From assembly GCA_903872345.1 (NCBI GenBank), contig CAIQKM010000136.1, forward strand, positions 37,174 through 101,173: a stretch of 64,000 nucleotides of DNA. The letters are read 5' to 3'. Below are positions 46,110-56,582 of this stretch, piece after piece. Position 1 is the first letter of the stretch, and the number at the start of each line of letters is the position of its first letter. The stretch is from an uncultured Verrucomicrobia subdivision 3 bacterium (GTDB lineage Bacteria > Verrucomicrobiota > Verrucomicrobiia > Limisphaerales > UBA11358). A program made the translations under genes and the position numbers. The notes beneath the pieces are model-generated. The model searched no databases. It saw only the letters and a list, made by a program, of their open reading frames with translations, and was not told where the DNA came from.

Positions 46110-46991
46110 ATGTTGGAATATCCTGGGCCGCCCGCCGAATCATCCGCCACGCCGCGCTATCGCGGACGGTTGGCGCCGTCGCCGACCGGGTTTATGCATC
46201 TCGGCCATGCGCGTACTTTCTGGACCGCCCAGGAACGGGCGCGGCAGCGCGGCGGTGAATTGATTTTGCGGAACGAAGACCTGGATCGCAGCCGTTGCCG
46301 GCCTGAGTATGTATTGGCCATGATTGAAGATCTGCGCTGGTTCGGTTTGGACTGGACCGAAGGCCCGGATTGCGGCGGCCCGTTTGGCCCCTACAATCAA
46401 AGTGAGCGGATGAATTTCTATCGCGCGGTCTTGGAAACGTTGCGCGCGGGCAATTGGATTTATCCCTGCACCTGCTCGCGCAAAGATATTCAGGCCGCCG
46501 TATCCGCCCCCCACGGCGATGATGAACCCATCTATCCTGGAACGTGTCGCGGGCGGACCGTGCCGCCCGCCGGCGGGACTCAATATTCCTGGCGCTTCCG
46601 GGTGCCGGACGGGGAGGGGATTGAATTTCACGATCAACAACTCGGTCCGCAACGTTTCGTGGCCGGCCGGGATTTTGGCGATTTCGTGGTCTGGCGGCCG
46701 GACGATGTTCCGGCGTATCAATTGGCCTGTGTTGCCGATGATGCCGCCATGGGCATAACCGAGGTGGTTCGCGGTGCCGATTTGCTGGTGAGCACCGCGC
46801 GGCAACTGCTGCTGTACCGGGCGCTGAAACGGCCGCCGCCGGCCTTTTTTCACTGCGGGTTGCTGGCCGATGAAAACGGCCGGAGGCTCGCCAAACGCCA
46901 TGATTCATTGAGTTTGCGCACGTTGCGGGAGCGCGGCCAGACGCCTGCATTACTGCGACAACTGCAAATTGTGGCAGCTAATGCAAAATAA
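46110..46991 (+). CDS. gluQ: Glutamyl-Q tRNA(Asp) synthetase
   Basis: 293 residues from the ATG at 46110, preceded by AGGTGA five bases away; upstream in-frame codons are not conserved-looking. RGRLAPSPTGFMHLGHART holds the HIGH motif (HLGH at 30-33). GRRLAKRHDSLSL is the KMSKS equivalent, and CTCSRKD...YPGTCRGR the zinc knuckle. The protein lacks the anticodon-binding domain of GltX, as expected for GluQ-RS (about 290-300 residues). It glutamylates queuosine in tRNA(Asp) in the cytosol. Confidence 0.94.
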   Translation: MLEYPGPPAESSATPRYRGRLAPSPTGFMHLGHARTFWTAQERARQRGGELILRNEDLDRSRCRPEYVLAMIEDLRWFGLDWTEGPDCGGPFGPYNQSERMNFYRAVLETLRAGNWIYPCTCSRKDIQAAVSAPHGDDEPIYPGTCRGRTVPPAGGTQYSWRFRVPDGEGIEFHDQQLGPQRFVAGRDFGDFVVWRPDDVPAYQLACVADDAAMGITEVVRGADLLVSTARQLLLYRALKRPPPAFFHCGLLADENGRRLAKRHDSLSLRTLRERGQTPALLRQLQIVAANAK

Positions 46992-47026
46992 GGCTGCCTT
47001 AATGAAAAAAATTTAAGAAAGTGCTT

Positions 47027-47040
47027 GTGAAAATTTTCAC
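47027..47040. promoter_or_regulatory. Palindrome upstream of the ATP synthase operon
   Basis: GTGAAAATTTTCAC is an exact 14-base palindrome 44 bases before the atpB start, within a short AT-rich leader. It may be an operator, or it may overlap the operon promoter; no clear -35/-10 pair is seen. Confidence 0.45.
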
Positions 47041-47083
47041 GATGAGGCATTTTCTGCGCCTCTGACACCGAAAATATCTTCGG

Positions 47084-48091
47084 ATGCACCCGTGTCGTCA
47101 GGCATCATTTTTTGTGAATCGTTTTGGAAAAATTGTTTTTGGTCTGTTTTTTCTCGCCATTGCTTTGATGGCGAAAATTCAGGCGCAACCCGCCGCCGCT
47201 GATGTGGCGGCGGCGACCAATGCGGTTGTTGCCGCGGCCACGACGGCTGCGGCTTCGGCGCAGGAAACCGGGCCGCTGGTCACGCAGATTGCCCCGACCC
47301 TCTTCAGCATCGGACCGCTGCCCGTCACCAACTCCATGGTCTGCACCTGGATTGTGGCGGCGCTCATCATTCTGATTGTCCGGGTCACGACTTGGAAAAT
47401 GAAGGAAGTTCCCACCGCCGGCCAGAATGTCATGGAAGCCCTGATTGAGGGCTGGGAAAGTTTGATGGGCAATGTGCTGGAACCCAAGGTGGTCAAATGG
47501 GTCTTTCCGCTGGCGATGTCTTTCTTCATCTTCATTGTCATCTCGAATTTGACCGATTTGCTGCCCGGGGTTGGCAGCATTGGGATGGGGCCGGCGGACA
47601 AGGATAGCTCGCTGCCCTTTGCCTTGGAGCATGTCACGAAGCCGTTCTTCCGGCCGCCCACGACGGATGCGAATCTGACCGTGGCCATGGCGGGCATCTT
47701 CTTTGTGATGGGCCTCTATTGGGCGGTGAAATACAACGGTCCGGTGGGACTGGTCAAGCACGTGTTCGGTGTCAAAGTGGATACCAACAAGTGGCTGTAC
47801 CCGCTGTTGCTGCTGCTGTTCATTTTCATCGGCGTCATGGAATCATTCTCGATCCTGTTCATCCGGCCGGTGGCGCTCGCCCTGCGTCTTTACGGGAATA
47901 TTTTTGGCGGTGAAACCATGCTCTCGATGGCGCTGTCGCAGAAGCCCTGGTGGTTCGCGGTCCTCGTGTCCATCCCGGGTTATTTCTTTGAAGTGGTGGT
48001 CTGCCTGTTGCAGGCGTTCGTATTCACCATGCTGGTGGTCGCATTTGTCGGCACCCTCTGCACGCACTCCGACGAGGAGCACGGCCACTGA
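47084..48091 (+). CDS. atpB: F-type ATP synthase subunit a
   Basis: 335 residues. A cleavable-looking N-terminal hydrophobic stretch (IVFGLFFLAIALMAKIQA) and an alanine-rich linker precede the conserved core. Five or six membrane helices follow, and the essential arginine is R268 in ALRLYGNIFGGE (counterpart of the E. coli aR210 region). It forms the proton half-channels next to the c-ring. The start at 47084 is the first ATG; a later ATG at 47168 would remove the signal-like part. It is the first gene of the atpBEFHAGDC operon; no atpI is seen upstream. Confidence 0.96.
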   Translation: MHPCRQASFFVNRFGKIVFGLFFLAIALMAKIQAQPAAADVAAATNAVVAAATTAAASAQETGPLVTQIAPTLFSIGPLPVTNSMVCTWIVAALIILIVRVTTWKMKEVPTAGQNVMEALIEGWESLMGNVLEPKVVKWVFPLAMSFFIFIVISNLTDLLPGVGSIGMGPADKDSSLPFALEHVTKPFFRPPTTDANLTVAMAGIFFVMGLYWAVKYNGPVGLVKHVFGVKVDTNKWLYPLLLLLFIFIGVMESFSILFIRPVALALRLYGNIFGGETMLSMALSQKPWWFAVLVSIPGYFFEVVVCLLQAFVFTMLVVAFVGTLCTHSDEEHGH

Positions 48092-48165
48092 CCATTTAAA
48101 AATTTGCAACCGGGAGACCTTTCGGCGAACGGTTGCGAGAAACTAAAACCAACAACGAAAAACAT

Positions 48166-48366
48166 ATGCTCGCAGAATTGACAGGTAATGTTCACATCGG
48201 TCTGGCCTTCGGTGGCGCGGCCATCGGCATCGGTATTGCTGCCGCCGGCGGCGTTATGGCCATCGGCCGTAACCCCGGCGCGTTCGGCAAAATCTTTACG
48301 ACGATGCTGATCGGCATGGCGCTGGCCGAAGGGTTGGCGATTCTCGCATGGATCGTGATTCACTAA
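48166..48366 (+). CDS. atpE: F-type ATP synthase subunit c
   Basis: 66 residues from the ATG at 48166 (an upstream TTG adds 11 non-conserved residues). Two helices: GLAFGGAAIGIGIAAAGGV, polar loop GRNPGA, and TMLIGMALAEGLAILAWIVI with the proton-carrying E55. The residue after Glu is Gly, not the Ser/Thr seen in sodium-coupled rings, and helix 1 has no Gln ligand, so proton coupling is predicted. It is shorter than the usual 75-85 residues. Subunits form the rotating c-ring. Confidence 0.95.
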   Translation: MLAELTGNVHIGLAFGGAAIGIGIAAAGGVMAIGRNPGAFGKIFTTMLIGMALAEGLAILAWIVIH

Positions 48367-48373
48367 TACGGTT

Positions 48374-48862
48374 ATGATCGAGACTCTTGGCATCCGGTGG
48401 ATTGAGCTGCTCGCCCAGACGATCAGCTTTTCGCTGGTTCTGTTTGTGCTGTGGAAACTGGCGTATAAGCCGGTTTTCACCATGCTCGAAACGCGTCGCG
48501 AAAAGATCGCCAGCGGGCTGGCCAATGCCGAGAAGATCAAGGCGCAGTTGGCCCAGACCGAGGTTGACCGCCACAAGGCGCTCGCCGAAGCCGGCGAATT
48601 GGCCAACAAGATCATTGCCGAAGCCCGCGCCGCCGCCTCCCGCGTGACCGAACAGGAAACGCAGAAGGCGATTGCCGCCGCCGAAATGATCATTGCCAAG
48701 GCCCGCGAGGCGTCCGCCCAGGAACGCGCCGCCGTGCTCGTCGAGCTGAAGCGCGAAGTCGGCCGCCTTGTCGTCCAGACCACCCTCACCGTCACCGGCA
48801 AGGTGCTCACCGCCGACGACCAGCGTCGCCTGGCGGAAGAGACCCAGAAGCAAATCGCCTAA
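48374..48862 (+). CDS. atpF: F-type ATP synthase subunit b
   Basis: 162 residues. One N-terminal membrane helix (LLAQTISFSLVLFVLWKLAY) and then a long charged, alanine-rich coiled coil, beginning KPVFTMLETRREKIASGL and carrying the ETRREKI segment of b subunits. It forms the peripheral stalk that holds F1 against rotation. It begins 7 bases after atpE. Confidence 0.95.
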   Translation: MIETLGIRWIELLAQTISFSLVLFVLWKLAYKPVFTMLETRREKIASGLANAEKIKAQLAQTEVDRHKALAEAGELANKIIAEARAAASRVTEQETQKAIAAAEMIIAKAREASAQERAAVLVELKREVGRLVVQTTLTVTGKVLTADDQRRLAEETQKQIA

Positions 48863-48877
48863 GCAGTTTCCACCGGG

Positions 48878-49270
48878 ATGAAAATTACCAAGCAAGTCCA
48901 GCGCGACGCGCGCCAGCTCTTCCGGGGCTGCCTCGTGAACGGGGTTCTCGATGAGAGCCGCGTCCGCCAGACGATTGCCCTGCTGCTGGAAAAGAAACCC
49001 CGCGGCTACGTGGGGATCATGACCCGCCTGCACCGGCTGGTGAAGCTGGAAGTTGCCCGCCGCACGGTGCGGGTGGAAAACGCCGTGGATACCACCCCGG
49101 ACCAGATGGCGGCCATCCAGGCCGGTCTCACAAAAAGCTACGGCCCGGGGCTGGACATCCAGTACTGGCGGAATCCCGCCCTCATCGGCGGATTGCGCAT
49201 CCAGGTGGGCAGTGATCTTTATGATGGCAGCGTGAAAACGCGGCTGGAAAAATTGGAGCAGAATTTTTAA
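48878..49270 (+). CDS. atpH: F-type ATP synthase delta subunit, short form
   Basis: 130 residues, about 50 shorter than the usual 175-185. What remains is alpha-helical at the N-terminus (QVQRDARQLFRGCLVNGVLD) and keeps the C-terminal segment NPALIGGLRIQVGSDLYDGS, the best conserved OSCP/delta motif. Shortening is at the N-terminal domain that contacts alpha. Position between atpF and atpA, 15 and 9 bases from its neighbours, supports the call. Confidence 0.92.
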   Translation: MKITKQVQRDARQLFRGCLVNGVLDESRVRQTIALLLEKKPRGYVGIMTRLHRLVKLEVARRTVRVENAVDTTPDQMAAIQAGLTKSYGPGLDIQYWRNPALIGGLRIQVGSDLYDGSVKTRLEKLEQNF

Positions 49271-49279
49271 TCGGATACT

Positions 49280-50812
49280 ATGAGTAATTTGTTGCAAGAA
49301 ATCGAAGCCCAGATCGCGGGCGTCAAGACCGCGACGGCCAAACAAAACGTCGGCACCGTTCGCGAAATCGGCGACGGCGTGGCCAAGATCGAAGGTCTCA
49401 CCGACACGATGCTCAATGAGATGCTCGACTTCGGCAATGGCATCATCGGCCTCGCGCTGAACCTTGAAGAGACCGAAGTCGGCGCCATCATCCTGGGTGA
49501 CTACACCTCGGTGAAAGAGGGCACCGAAGTCCGCACCACCGGCAAGCTCCTGCAGGTTCCCGTGGGCAAGGGCATGCTCGGTCGCGTGGTCAACACGCTC
49601 GGCCAGCCGCTCGATGGCAAGGGCCCCATCAAGGAAACCGCTTTCTATCCCGTCGAAAAAATCGCCCCCGGCATCGTCAAGCGCCGCGGCGTCAGCCAGC
49701 CCGTGCAGACCGGCATCATGGCCATTGACGCGATGATCCCGATTGGTCGCGGCCAGCGCGAATTGATCATTGGTGATCGTTCCACGGGCAAGACCACGAT
49801 TGGCGTGGACACCATGATCAACCAGGCGCGCATCAACAAGGCCGCCGAAGCCGCCGGTGACGCCAGCTTCCGCCCGATCTATAACATTTACGTGGCCATC
49901 GGCCAGAAGCAGTCGAACATCGCCCGCGTGATCGGCGTGCTCGAAGAAGCCGGTGCGCTGCCTTACACGGTTGTCGTCGTCGCCTCCGCCTCCGATTCCG
50001 CCGCCAACCAATATCTCGCTCCGTTTGTCGGTGCCGCCATTGGCGAATGGTTCATGGACAACGGCATGGATGCCCTCATCATTTATGATGATCTCTCCAA
50101 GCACGCCGTCGCCTACCGCCAGGTGTCGCTCGTTTTGAAGCGCCCGTCCGGCCGCGAAGCCTATCCCGGCGACGTGTTCTATCTCCACAGCCGCCTGCTC
50201 GAACGCAGCGCGCGCGTCGGTGAGAAATACGGCAACGGTTCGCTCACGGCCCTGCCGATCATCGAAACCCAGGCCGGCGACGTTTCCGCGTACATTCCGA
50301 CCAACGTGATTTCCATCACCGACGGCCAGATTTATCTGGAAACCGACCTGTTCTATCAAGGCGTTCGTCCCGCGATTTCCGTCGGTCTGTCCGTCTCCCG
50401 CGTCGGTTCCGCCGCGCAGATCAAGGCCATGAAGCAGGTGGCCGGCCGTATCAAGGGCGATCTCGCCCAGTTCCGCGAATTGGCGGCCTTCGCCCAGTTC
50501 GGTTCCGATCTCGATGCCAAGACCCAGGCGCTCCTCGAACGCGGCAAGCGCATTGTGGAACTGTTCAAGCAGAACCAGTACAACCCGCAGCCCGTCGAAG
50601 TCCAGGTGCTGACCCTCTGGTCTGCCCAGAACAACTTCCTCGATGACGTGCCCGTGGAGAAGGTCAAGGATTTCCAGGGCCGGCTCACGGATTTCTTCCA
50701 GACCCGCAAGGCGGAAGTGCTCGCCAAGATCCGCGCGGAAAAGGCCATCAGCGACGCCCTCGCGGCGGAACTGAAGGCCGGTGTCACGGAATTCAAGCAG
50801 ACCTACCGCTAA
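49280..50812 (+). CDS. atpA: F-type ATP synthase subunit alpha
   Basis: 510 residues, normal length. The nucleotide-binding loop GDRSTGKTT is at 165-173. The arginine finger region follows in [20 protein letters not shown], the alpha-subunit signature. It forms the non-catalytic sites of the F1 hexamer together with beta. Codons here favour C or G endings strongly, as in other highly expressed genes of the window. Confidence 0.98.
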   Translation: MSNLLQEIEAQIAGVKTATAKQNVGTVREIGDGVAKIEGLTDTMLNEMLDFGNGIIGLALNLEETEVGAIILGDYTSVKEGTEVRTTGKLLQVPVGKGMLGRVVNTLGQPLDGKGPIKETAFYPVEKIAPGIVKRRGVSQPVQTGIMAIDAMIPIGRGQRELIIGDRSTGKTTIGVDTMINQARINKAAEAAGDASFRPIYNIYVAIGQKQSNIARVIGVLEEAGALPYTVVVVASASDSAANQYLAPFVGAAIGEWFMDNGMDALIIYDDLSKHAVAYRQVSLVLKRPSGREAYPGDVFYLHSRLLERSARVGEKYGNGSLTALPIIETQAGDVSAYIPTNVISITDGQIYLETDLFYQGVRPAISVGLSVSRVGSAAQIKAMKQVAGRIKGDLAQFRELAAFAQFGSDLDAKTQALLERGKRIVELFKQNQYNPQPVEVQVLTLWSAQNNFLDDVPVEKVKDFQGRLTDFFQTRKAEVLAKIRAEKAISDALAAELKAGVTEFKQTYR

Positions 50813-50818
50813 GATTTC

Positions 50819-51694
50819 ATGCCCAGCACGCGCGACATACGCCGGCGAATCAAGTCGGTTAAGAACACCGCCCAGATCACCAAGGCCATGCAGATGGTGG
50901 CCGCGGCCAAGATGCGCAAGGCGCAGCAGGCCGCCGTGGTCGGCCGGCCCTACGCGCAGTTGTTGAATGAAATCATGGCCGAGGCGGCAACCCGCACGGT
51001 CGGTTTTGATCATCCGCTGCTGACGGCCCGGCCGGTCGCCAAACGCGCCGTTATCGTGGTCGGTACGGACCGCGGCCTGTGCGGCGGTCTTAACAGCAAC
51101 CTATTCCGCGAGGCCGCCAAGCTGGACAAGGAGACCACCATTTACATCACTGCCGGTCGCAAGGCCGCGCAGTTCATCGCGCGCACCAAGCGGAATCTCG
51201 CCGCCGAGTTCACCTATAAGGATACGCCGCAGTTTGCTGAAGCCCGCGCCATTTCCAAGTTCGTTCAGGATCTGTTCCTGAAGGGCGAAGTGGACGCCGT
51301 GGACATCCTGTATCCCAAGTTCGTCAATACGCTCGTGCAGCAGCCGTCACTCACCCCGTTTCTGCCCATCGGCAAGCTGGCGGTGACCACCGGGACCAAT
51401 GCACCGGCCCAGGAATTGCCGACCGCGAGCACTACGGATGTGTTCGACTTCGAGCCCGACGAGGAAACAGTGCTCGGCGAACTCCTCCCGCACAGCCTGA
51501 ATTTCAAGATGCACCAGATTCTGCTGGAAACCAAGGCGAGCGAACAGAGCGCCCGCATGGTGGCCATGAAGAATGCCACCGACAACGCCAAGCAGATCAT
51601 CAAGGACCTGACGCTGGAATACAACAAACTGCGCCAGGCGAACATCACGAAGGAACTTTTGGAAATCACCACCGCCCAAATGGCGGTCGGTTGA
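50819..51694 (+). CDS. atpG: F-type ATP synthase gamma subunit
   Basis: 291 residues. The N-terminus PSTRDIRRRIKSVKNTAQIT, KAMQMVAAAKMRKAQ and the C-terminal ARMVAMKNATDNAKQII are the two coiled-coil helices that form the rotor shaft. VGTDRGLCGGLNSN is the conserved gamma signature. It begins 6 bases after atpA. Confidence 0.97.
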   Translation: MPSTRDIRRRIKSVKNTAQITKAMQMVAAAKMRKAQQAAVVGRPYAQLLNEIMAEAATRTVGFDHPLLTARPVAKRAVIVVGTDRGLCGGLNSNLFREAAKLDKETTIYITAGRKAAQFIARTKRNLAAEFTYKDTPQFAEARAISKFVQDLFLKGEVDAVDILYPKFVNTLVQQPSLTPFLPIGKLAVTTGTNAPAQELPTASTTDVFDFEPDEETVLGELLPHSLNFKMHQILLETKASEQSARMVAMKNATDNAKQIIKDLTLEYNKLRQANITKELLEITTAQMAVG

Positions 51695-51702
51695 AACATT
51701 GA

Positions 51703-53172
<1,470 letters not shown>

Positions 53173-53249
53173 TTCCCGCAGCTCTGCCGTTTCCCGCCGG
53201 TCGGCCCCTCTGGTCGCCGGCCTGAAACCAGGGGCTGAAAGAAATTAAC

Positions 53250-53660
53250 ATGGCTGCGACCCTCAAACTCGAAATTGTCACGCCGGACGCCAAGGCGTTC
53301 TCCGATGACGTGGAAATGGTGAACCTCACCGGCATTGACGGTGAAATGGGCATCTATCCGCAGCACATGCCGGTCATGACCCAGCTCGTCGCGGGCGAAG
53401 TGGTTGCCCGCAAAGATGGTGCCAGCATTATCCTCGCGGTCGGTGACGGCTTTGTCCAGATCACCGGCGAACGCGTCGCCATCCTCACCGACATGGCCGT
53501 CAAAGCCGACGACATCGACGAAGCCGCCGCCGAGCAGGCCCTCCAAAAAGCCCAGGCCCGCCTTGCCCAGAAACTGAGCGACGAAGAAGCCGCCACCGTC
53601 CAGGCCGCCATCGTCCATGCTTCCACCCAGATCAAGGTGAAGCGGCTGACCAAAAAGTAA
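53250..53660 (+). CDS. atpC: F-type ATP synthase epsilon subunit
   Basis: 136 residues. The N-terminal beta-sandwich has KLEIVTPDAKAFSDDVEMV and GIDGEMGIYPQHMPVMTQL, the conserved GxxGxxGIxxxHxP motif. The C-terminal helical hairpin is alanine- and lysine-rich. It couples the rotor to the c-ring and damps ATP hydrolysis. It is the last gene of the operon, 77 bases after atpD, with a terminator 20 bases beyond its stop. Confidence 0.96.
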   Translation: MAATLKLEIVTPDAKAFSDDVEMVNLTGIDGEMGIYPQHMPVMTQLVAGEVVARKDGASIILAVGDGFVQITGERVAILTDMAVKADDIDEAAAEQALQKAQARLAQKLSDEEAATVQAAIVHASTQIKVKRLTKK

Positions 53661-53680
53661 GCAATTTATTTTTCCCATCA

Positions 53681-53710
53681 CGGCGCGAAGAAACTCTTCG
53701 CGCCGTTTTT
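53681..53710 (+). terminator. Rho-independent terminator of the atp operon
   Basis: A perfect 10-bp stem (53681-53690 with 53696-53705, loop of five) is directly followed by TTTTT. Confidence 0.93.
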
Positions 53711-53786
53711 GCTTTGGATGGGGGAAGATCGATTTTCCAGCGCAAACTGGGATTGACGCCCCGGCGTTTCCTGCGGAACATTGGGC

Positions 53787-54119
53787 ATGGCCAAACCTGA
53801 ATTAAAAATTGAGAAAATTGTCACCGGCGCCGGCGCCGCCCCGAAAAAGGGCGATACGGTGACGGTTCATTACACCGGCACCTTTACCGATGGCGGCAAG
53901 TTCGACAGCTCGGTGGATCGCGATGAGCCGTTTGCCTTCGTGCTCGGCGCGGGCCAGGTGATTACGGGCTGGGACGTCGGCGTGGCGACGATGAAGATTG
54001 GCGACAAGGTCAAAATGACGATTCCGCCGGAGCTGGCGTATGGTCGTGATGGTTATCCGGGAGCGATCCCGCCGAATGCCACGCTGATTTTTGAAGTGGA
54101 ATTGTTGGGCATCAATTGA
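53787..54119 (+). CDS. FKBP-type peptidyl-prolyl cis-trans isomerase
   Basis: 110 residues from the ATG at 53787; a TTG two codons earlier is possible. It is a single FKBP domain without signal peptide: [48 protein letters not shown] and [15 protein letters not shown]. The aromatic pocket residues (Tyr, Phe, Trp, Ile) are kept. It catalyses proline isomerisation in the cytosol. The next gene starts 18 bases downstream and is probably cotranscribed. Confidence 0.95.
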   Translation: MAKPELKIEKIVTGAGAAPKKGDTVTVHYTGTFTDGGKFDSSVDRDEPFAFVLGAGQVITGWDVGVATMKIGDKVKMTIPPELAYGRDGYPGAIPPNATLIFEVELLGIN

Positions 54120-54137
54120 CCATCCGGTCCGTTTGTC

Positions 54138-54428
54138 GTGTCGCTGCCGACCTATCTGCGGGCCACTCCGGGTGGCACCTTGCTGGCGATCAAGCTCCAG
54201 CCCCGCGCCTCCGCCAATGAAATCGGCGAGGCGCTGGGCGATGAGTTGAAAATCAAGGTCACCGCGCCGCCGGTGGATTCCGCCGCCAACGAGTCGCTGG
54301 TGAAATTTCTGGCCGATCACTTGGGCTGCGCCAAGAACCGCGTGGAGCTGTTGCGCGGGCAGACCTCGCGGCACAAGACAGTGAAGTTGCACGGGTTCAC
54401 GGCGGAAGAAGTGGCGGCGCTGTTGTAG
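54138..54428 (+). CDS. DUF167 (YggU-type) family protein
   Basis: 96 residues from a GTG at 54138. The family pattern is complete: LLAIKLQPRASANEIGE, LKIKVTAPPVDSAANESLVK, and VELLRGQTSRHKTVKLHG. DUF167 proteins are small alpha-beta proteins of unknown function, universally distributed. The GTG start is supported by conserved sequence starting a few residues later and by the short distance to the FKBP stop. Confidence 0.92.
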   Translation: MSLPTYLRATPGGTLLAIKLQPRASANEIGEALGDELKIKVTAPPVDSAANESLVKFLADHLGCAKNRVELLRGQTSRHKTVKLHGFTAEEVAALL

Positions 54429-54798
54429 GCAGGGGGAACATCCCACATCGAGCGCCCAACAGCCATTGAAAAGGCTGAACGCTAAAGAGAACACTGGAGG
54501 ATTGAACAGGAGATAACAAAGGCAACGAAGAATCTTCTTTGCCTTCGTGATCATCTGTACAAAAATTGGCGTGATGAAGTGGCTGCGTATGCCACAACCG
54601 CGTTGCGGTTGAAGCCCGTCTGGGGACGCACGCCCAGGGTAGCTCGCAGGCTCGCACCCCTGGGGCTGGAGGCCGGAATCCCGTTGGGATTCTCGAAAGG
54701 GGGCGGATGCCGGTGCTTTTCTGCCGGTCATTTTATTCTGGCGAATAATCCAATAATCTTGTCACCGGCTCGCCTTTTTGGGCCACTCATGCGACGAT
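54429..54798. other. Gene-free region before the sigma-fusion gene, with a dispersed repeat
   Basis: 370 bases without a supported gene. Positions of about 54596-54705 (GCGGTTGAAGCCCGTCTGGG... GTTGGGATTC) look like a dispersed intergenic repeat of the kind seen elsewhere in the window. The promoter of the following gene should lie at 54720-54795; nothing convincing is seen. Confidence 0.5.
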
Positions 54799-56427
54799 AT
54801 GATGACATCCAAAAGCATGAGCGTGGTGACTGACAATGACGCCGAGTTGGTTCGCGATACCCTGGCGGGGAAGCGGGAAGCGTTTGAGCGGATTGTTGCG
54901 CGGTACCAATCGTTGATCTGTTCGCTCGCGTACAGCGCGACGGGCAGTCTGGGCGAGAGCGAGGATCTGGCTCAGGAAACGTTTATCACGGCCTGGAATC
55001 ATTTGGGCCATTTGCGGGAGCGGCACAAGCTGCGCTCCTGGCTCTGCGGCATTGCCCGCAATCGCATCAATAATTTCCTGCGGCGCGAGGGTCGCGAGCC
55101 GGCTCGGGAGGCGGAATCGCTCGATCACGCGCCGGAATCCCATTCGGCGGAACCGTTGCCGGTGGAATATGCGATTTCGCAGGAGGAGCAGGCCATTCTC
55201 TGGCGTTCGCTGGAGCAGATTCCGGAAATCTATCGCGAACCGCTGGTGCTATTTTATCGGGAACAGAAATCCATCGAGGCGGTCGCTGAAAGTTTGGAGC
55301 TAAGCGAGGACGCGGTAAAGCAGCGGCTGTCCCGGGGGCGGAAATTGTTGCATGAACAGGTGTTGCTGTTTGTGGAAGGCGCGCTGGAGCGGACGAATCC
55401 GGGCAAGGCGTTTACGGTGGGCGTGCTGGCGGCGTTGCCGGCGCTGAGTTTTTCGGCGAAGGCGGCCACGGTGGGCGCGGCAGTGAAGGGCGGGTCAACT
55501 GCGAAGGCGGCGGGGATTTTGGGATTATTTGGCGTCCTGCTGGGACCGCTGATTGTCTTTCTGCCGAATTATCTGGGTTATCGGATGAGCCTGGCGGGCG
55601 CGCAATCCGAGGCGGAGCGACAGGGTATAAAGACGCTCTATCGCAAAATTGCGTTCATTACCTTGGCCGTATGTGTTCCGTTTGCGGTGGCGGTGTTGTG
55701 GTTCACCCGTCATCAGCCGGACCGTTCCTATTTGTCCGGTGTTTTTGCCACGGCCATCGTCCTGACGTTTTTCCCGGTGATGTTGTATCTGGGGCTGAAA
55801 TCCCGGCGGCAGGCCCATGCCTATTTGGCCCAAAAGCTGGCCAGGGAGTACGATGGCAAATTGCCGACGCCGGCGTGGGAGTATCGCAGTTCGCTGACCT
55901 TGCTTGGACTGCCGCTGGTGCATGTCCGCGTGGGCGACCGCTTCGCCATGCTGCGGCCACCGGTCAAAGCGTGGATTGCCGTGGGGGCGCGTGCCATCGG
56001 GGGCCTGTTTGCCATGGGGACATTGGCGATTGCGCCGCTGAGCTTGGGAGCGATGTCGGTGGGGATCCTTTCCATCGGCGGGCTCGCGCTGGGCGGCTGC
56101 GTGCTGGGCGGGATTGCGGTGGGGGTGTGGGGATTGTTCGGCGGACTGATCATCGGGTGGCAGGCCTTTGGCGGTTGCCTGACTTTCGCCTGGAACGCGG
56201 CGGCGGGAGATTTTGCTCTGGCGCATGGCTTTGCCCAGGGCGAATACGCCGTGGCGGCGCAGGCCAATACGGAACTTGCCCGGCAGGTGATTGAAGCCAA
56301 CCCCTTCCTGCGCTGGTCGCAGGCGGTAAACCGGCATTGGCTCTGGATCAATCTGCTCTGGATGATTCCGTTCTTTGTCCAATGGTTGGTCAGCCGGCGT
56401 AAAGGGGGATCGCCGAAGGCGGTTTAG
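54799..56427 (+). CDS. ECF sigma factor fused to a C-terminal multi-pass membrane domain
   Basis: 542 residues from the ATG at 54799; ATGs at 54802 and 54817 are alternatives. Residues of about 15-190 are an ECF sigma factor: region 2 with REAFERIVARYQSLICSLAY and DLAQETFITAWNHL, region 4 with IPEIYREPLVLFYREQKSIE and LSEDAVKQRLSRGRKLL. An alanine-rich linker follows, then about six or seven membrane segments (AAGILGLFGVLLGPLIVFLP, IAFITLAVCVPFAVAVLWF, VFATAIVLTFFPVMLYLGL and glycine-rich GGLFAMGTLAIAPLSLGAMS). Between them lies a soluble segment with LPTPAWEYRSSLTLLGLPLV. Such fusions may tether the sigma factor or sense envelope stress in one chain. No separate anti-sigma gene is adjacent. 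Confidence 0.87.
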   Translation: MMTSKSMSVVTDNDAELVRDTLAGKREAFERIVARYQSLICSLAYSATGSLGESEDLAQETFITAWNHLGHLRERHKLRSWLCGIARNRINNFLRREGREPAREAESLDHAPESHSAEPLPVEYAISQEEQAILWRSLEQIPEIYREPLVLFYREQKSIEAVAESLELSEDAVKQRLSRGRKLLHEQVLLFVEGALERTNPGKAFTVGVLAALPALSFSAKAATVGAAVKGGSTAKAAGILGLFGVLLGPLIVFLPNYLGYRMSLAGAQSEAERQGIKTLYRKIAFITLAVCVPFAVAVLWFTRHQPDRSYLSGVFATAIVLTFFPVMLYLGLKSRRQAHAYLAQKLAREYDGKLPTPAWEYRSSLTLLGLPLVHVRVGDRFAMLRPPVKAWIAVGARAIGGLFAMGTLAIAPLSLGAMSVGILSIGGLALGGCVLGGIAVGVWGLFGGLIIGWQAFGGCLTFAWNAAAGDFALAHGFAQGEYAVAAQANTELARQVIEANPFLRWSQAVNRHWLWINLLWMIPFFVQWLVSRRKGGSPKAV

Positions 56428-56582
56428 AGGGGGGCGCGAGCTCGTAACTGACGGCTTTAGGCCGGAATTTCGTTGAGTTTCTCAGGTTTTGGAACAAGTT
56501 TACTGGGAAACTAAAATAACTGTCTTGGTTGTTAACTTGCCGGGTTTCCTAGGCGTCTTTCCTGTCACAACCAATCTGGATC

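Noticed and set aside
48296..51013. 905-codon open frame antisense to atpF, atpH, atpA and the atpG start
   Set aside because: Opposite strand encodes four certain ATP synthase subunits; the antisense frame is low-complexity in Gly, Asp and Leu.
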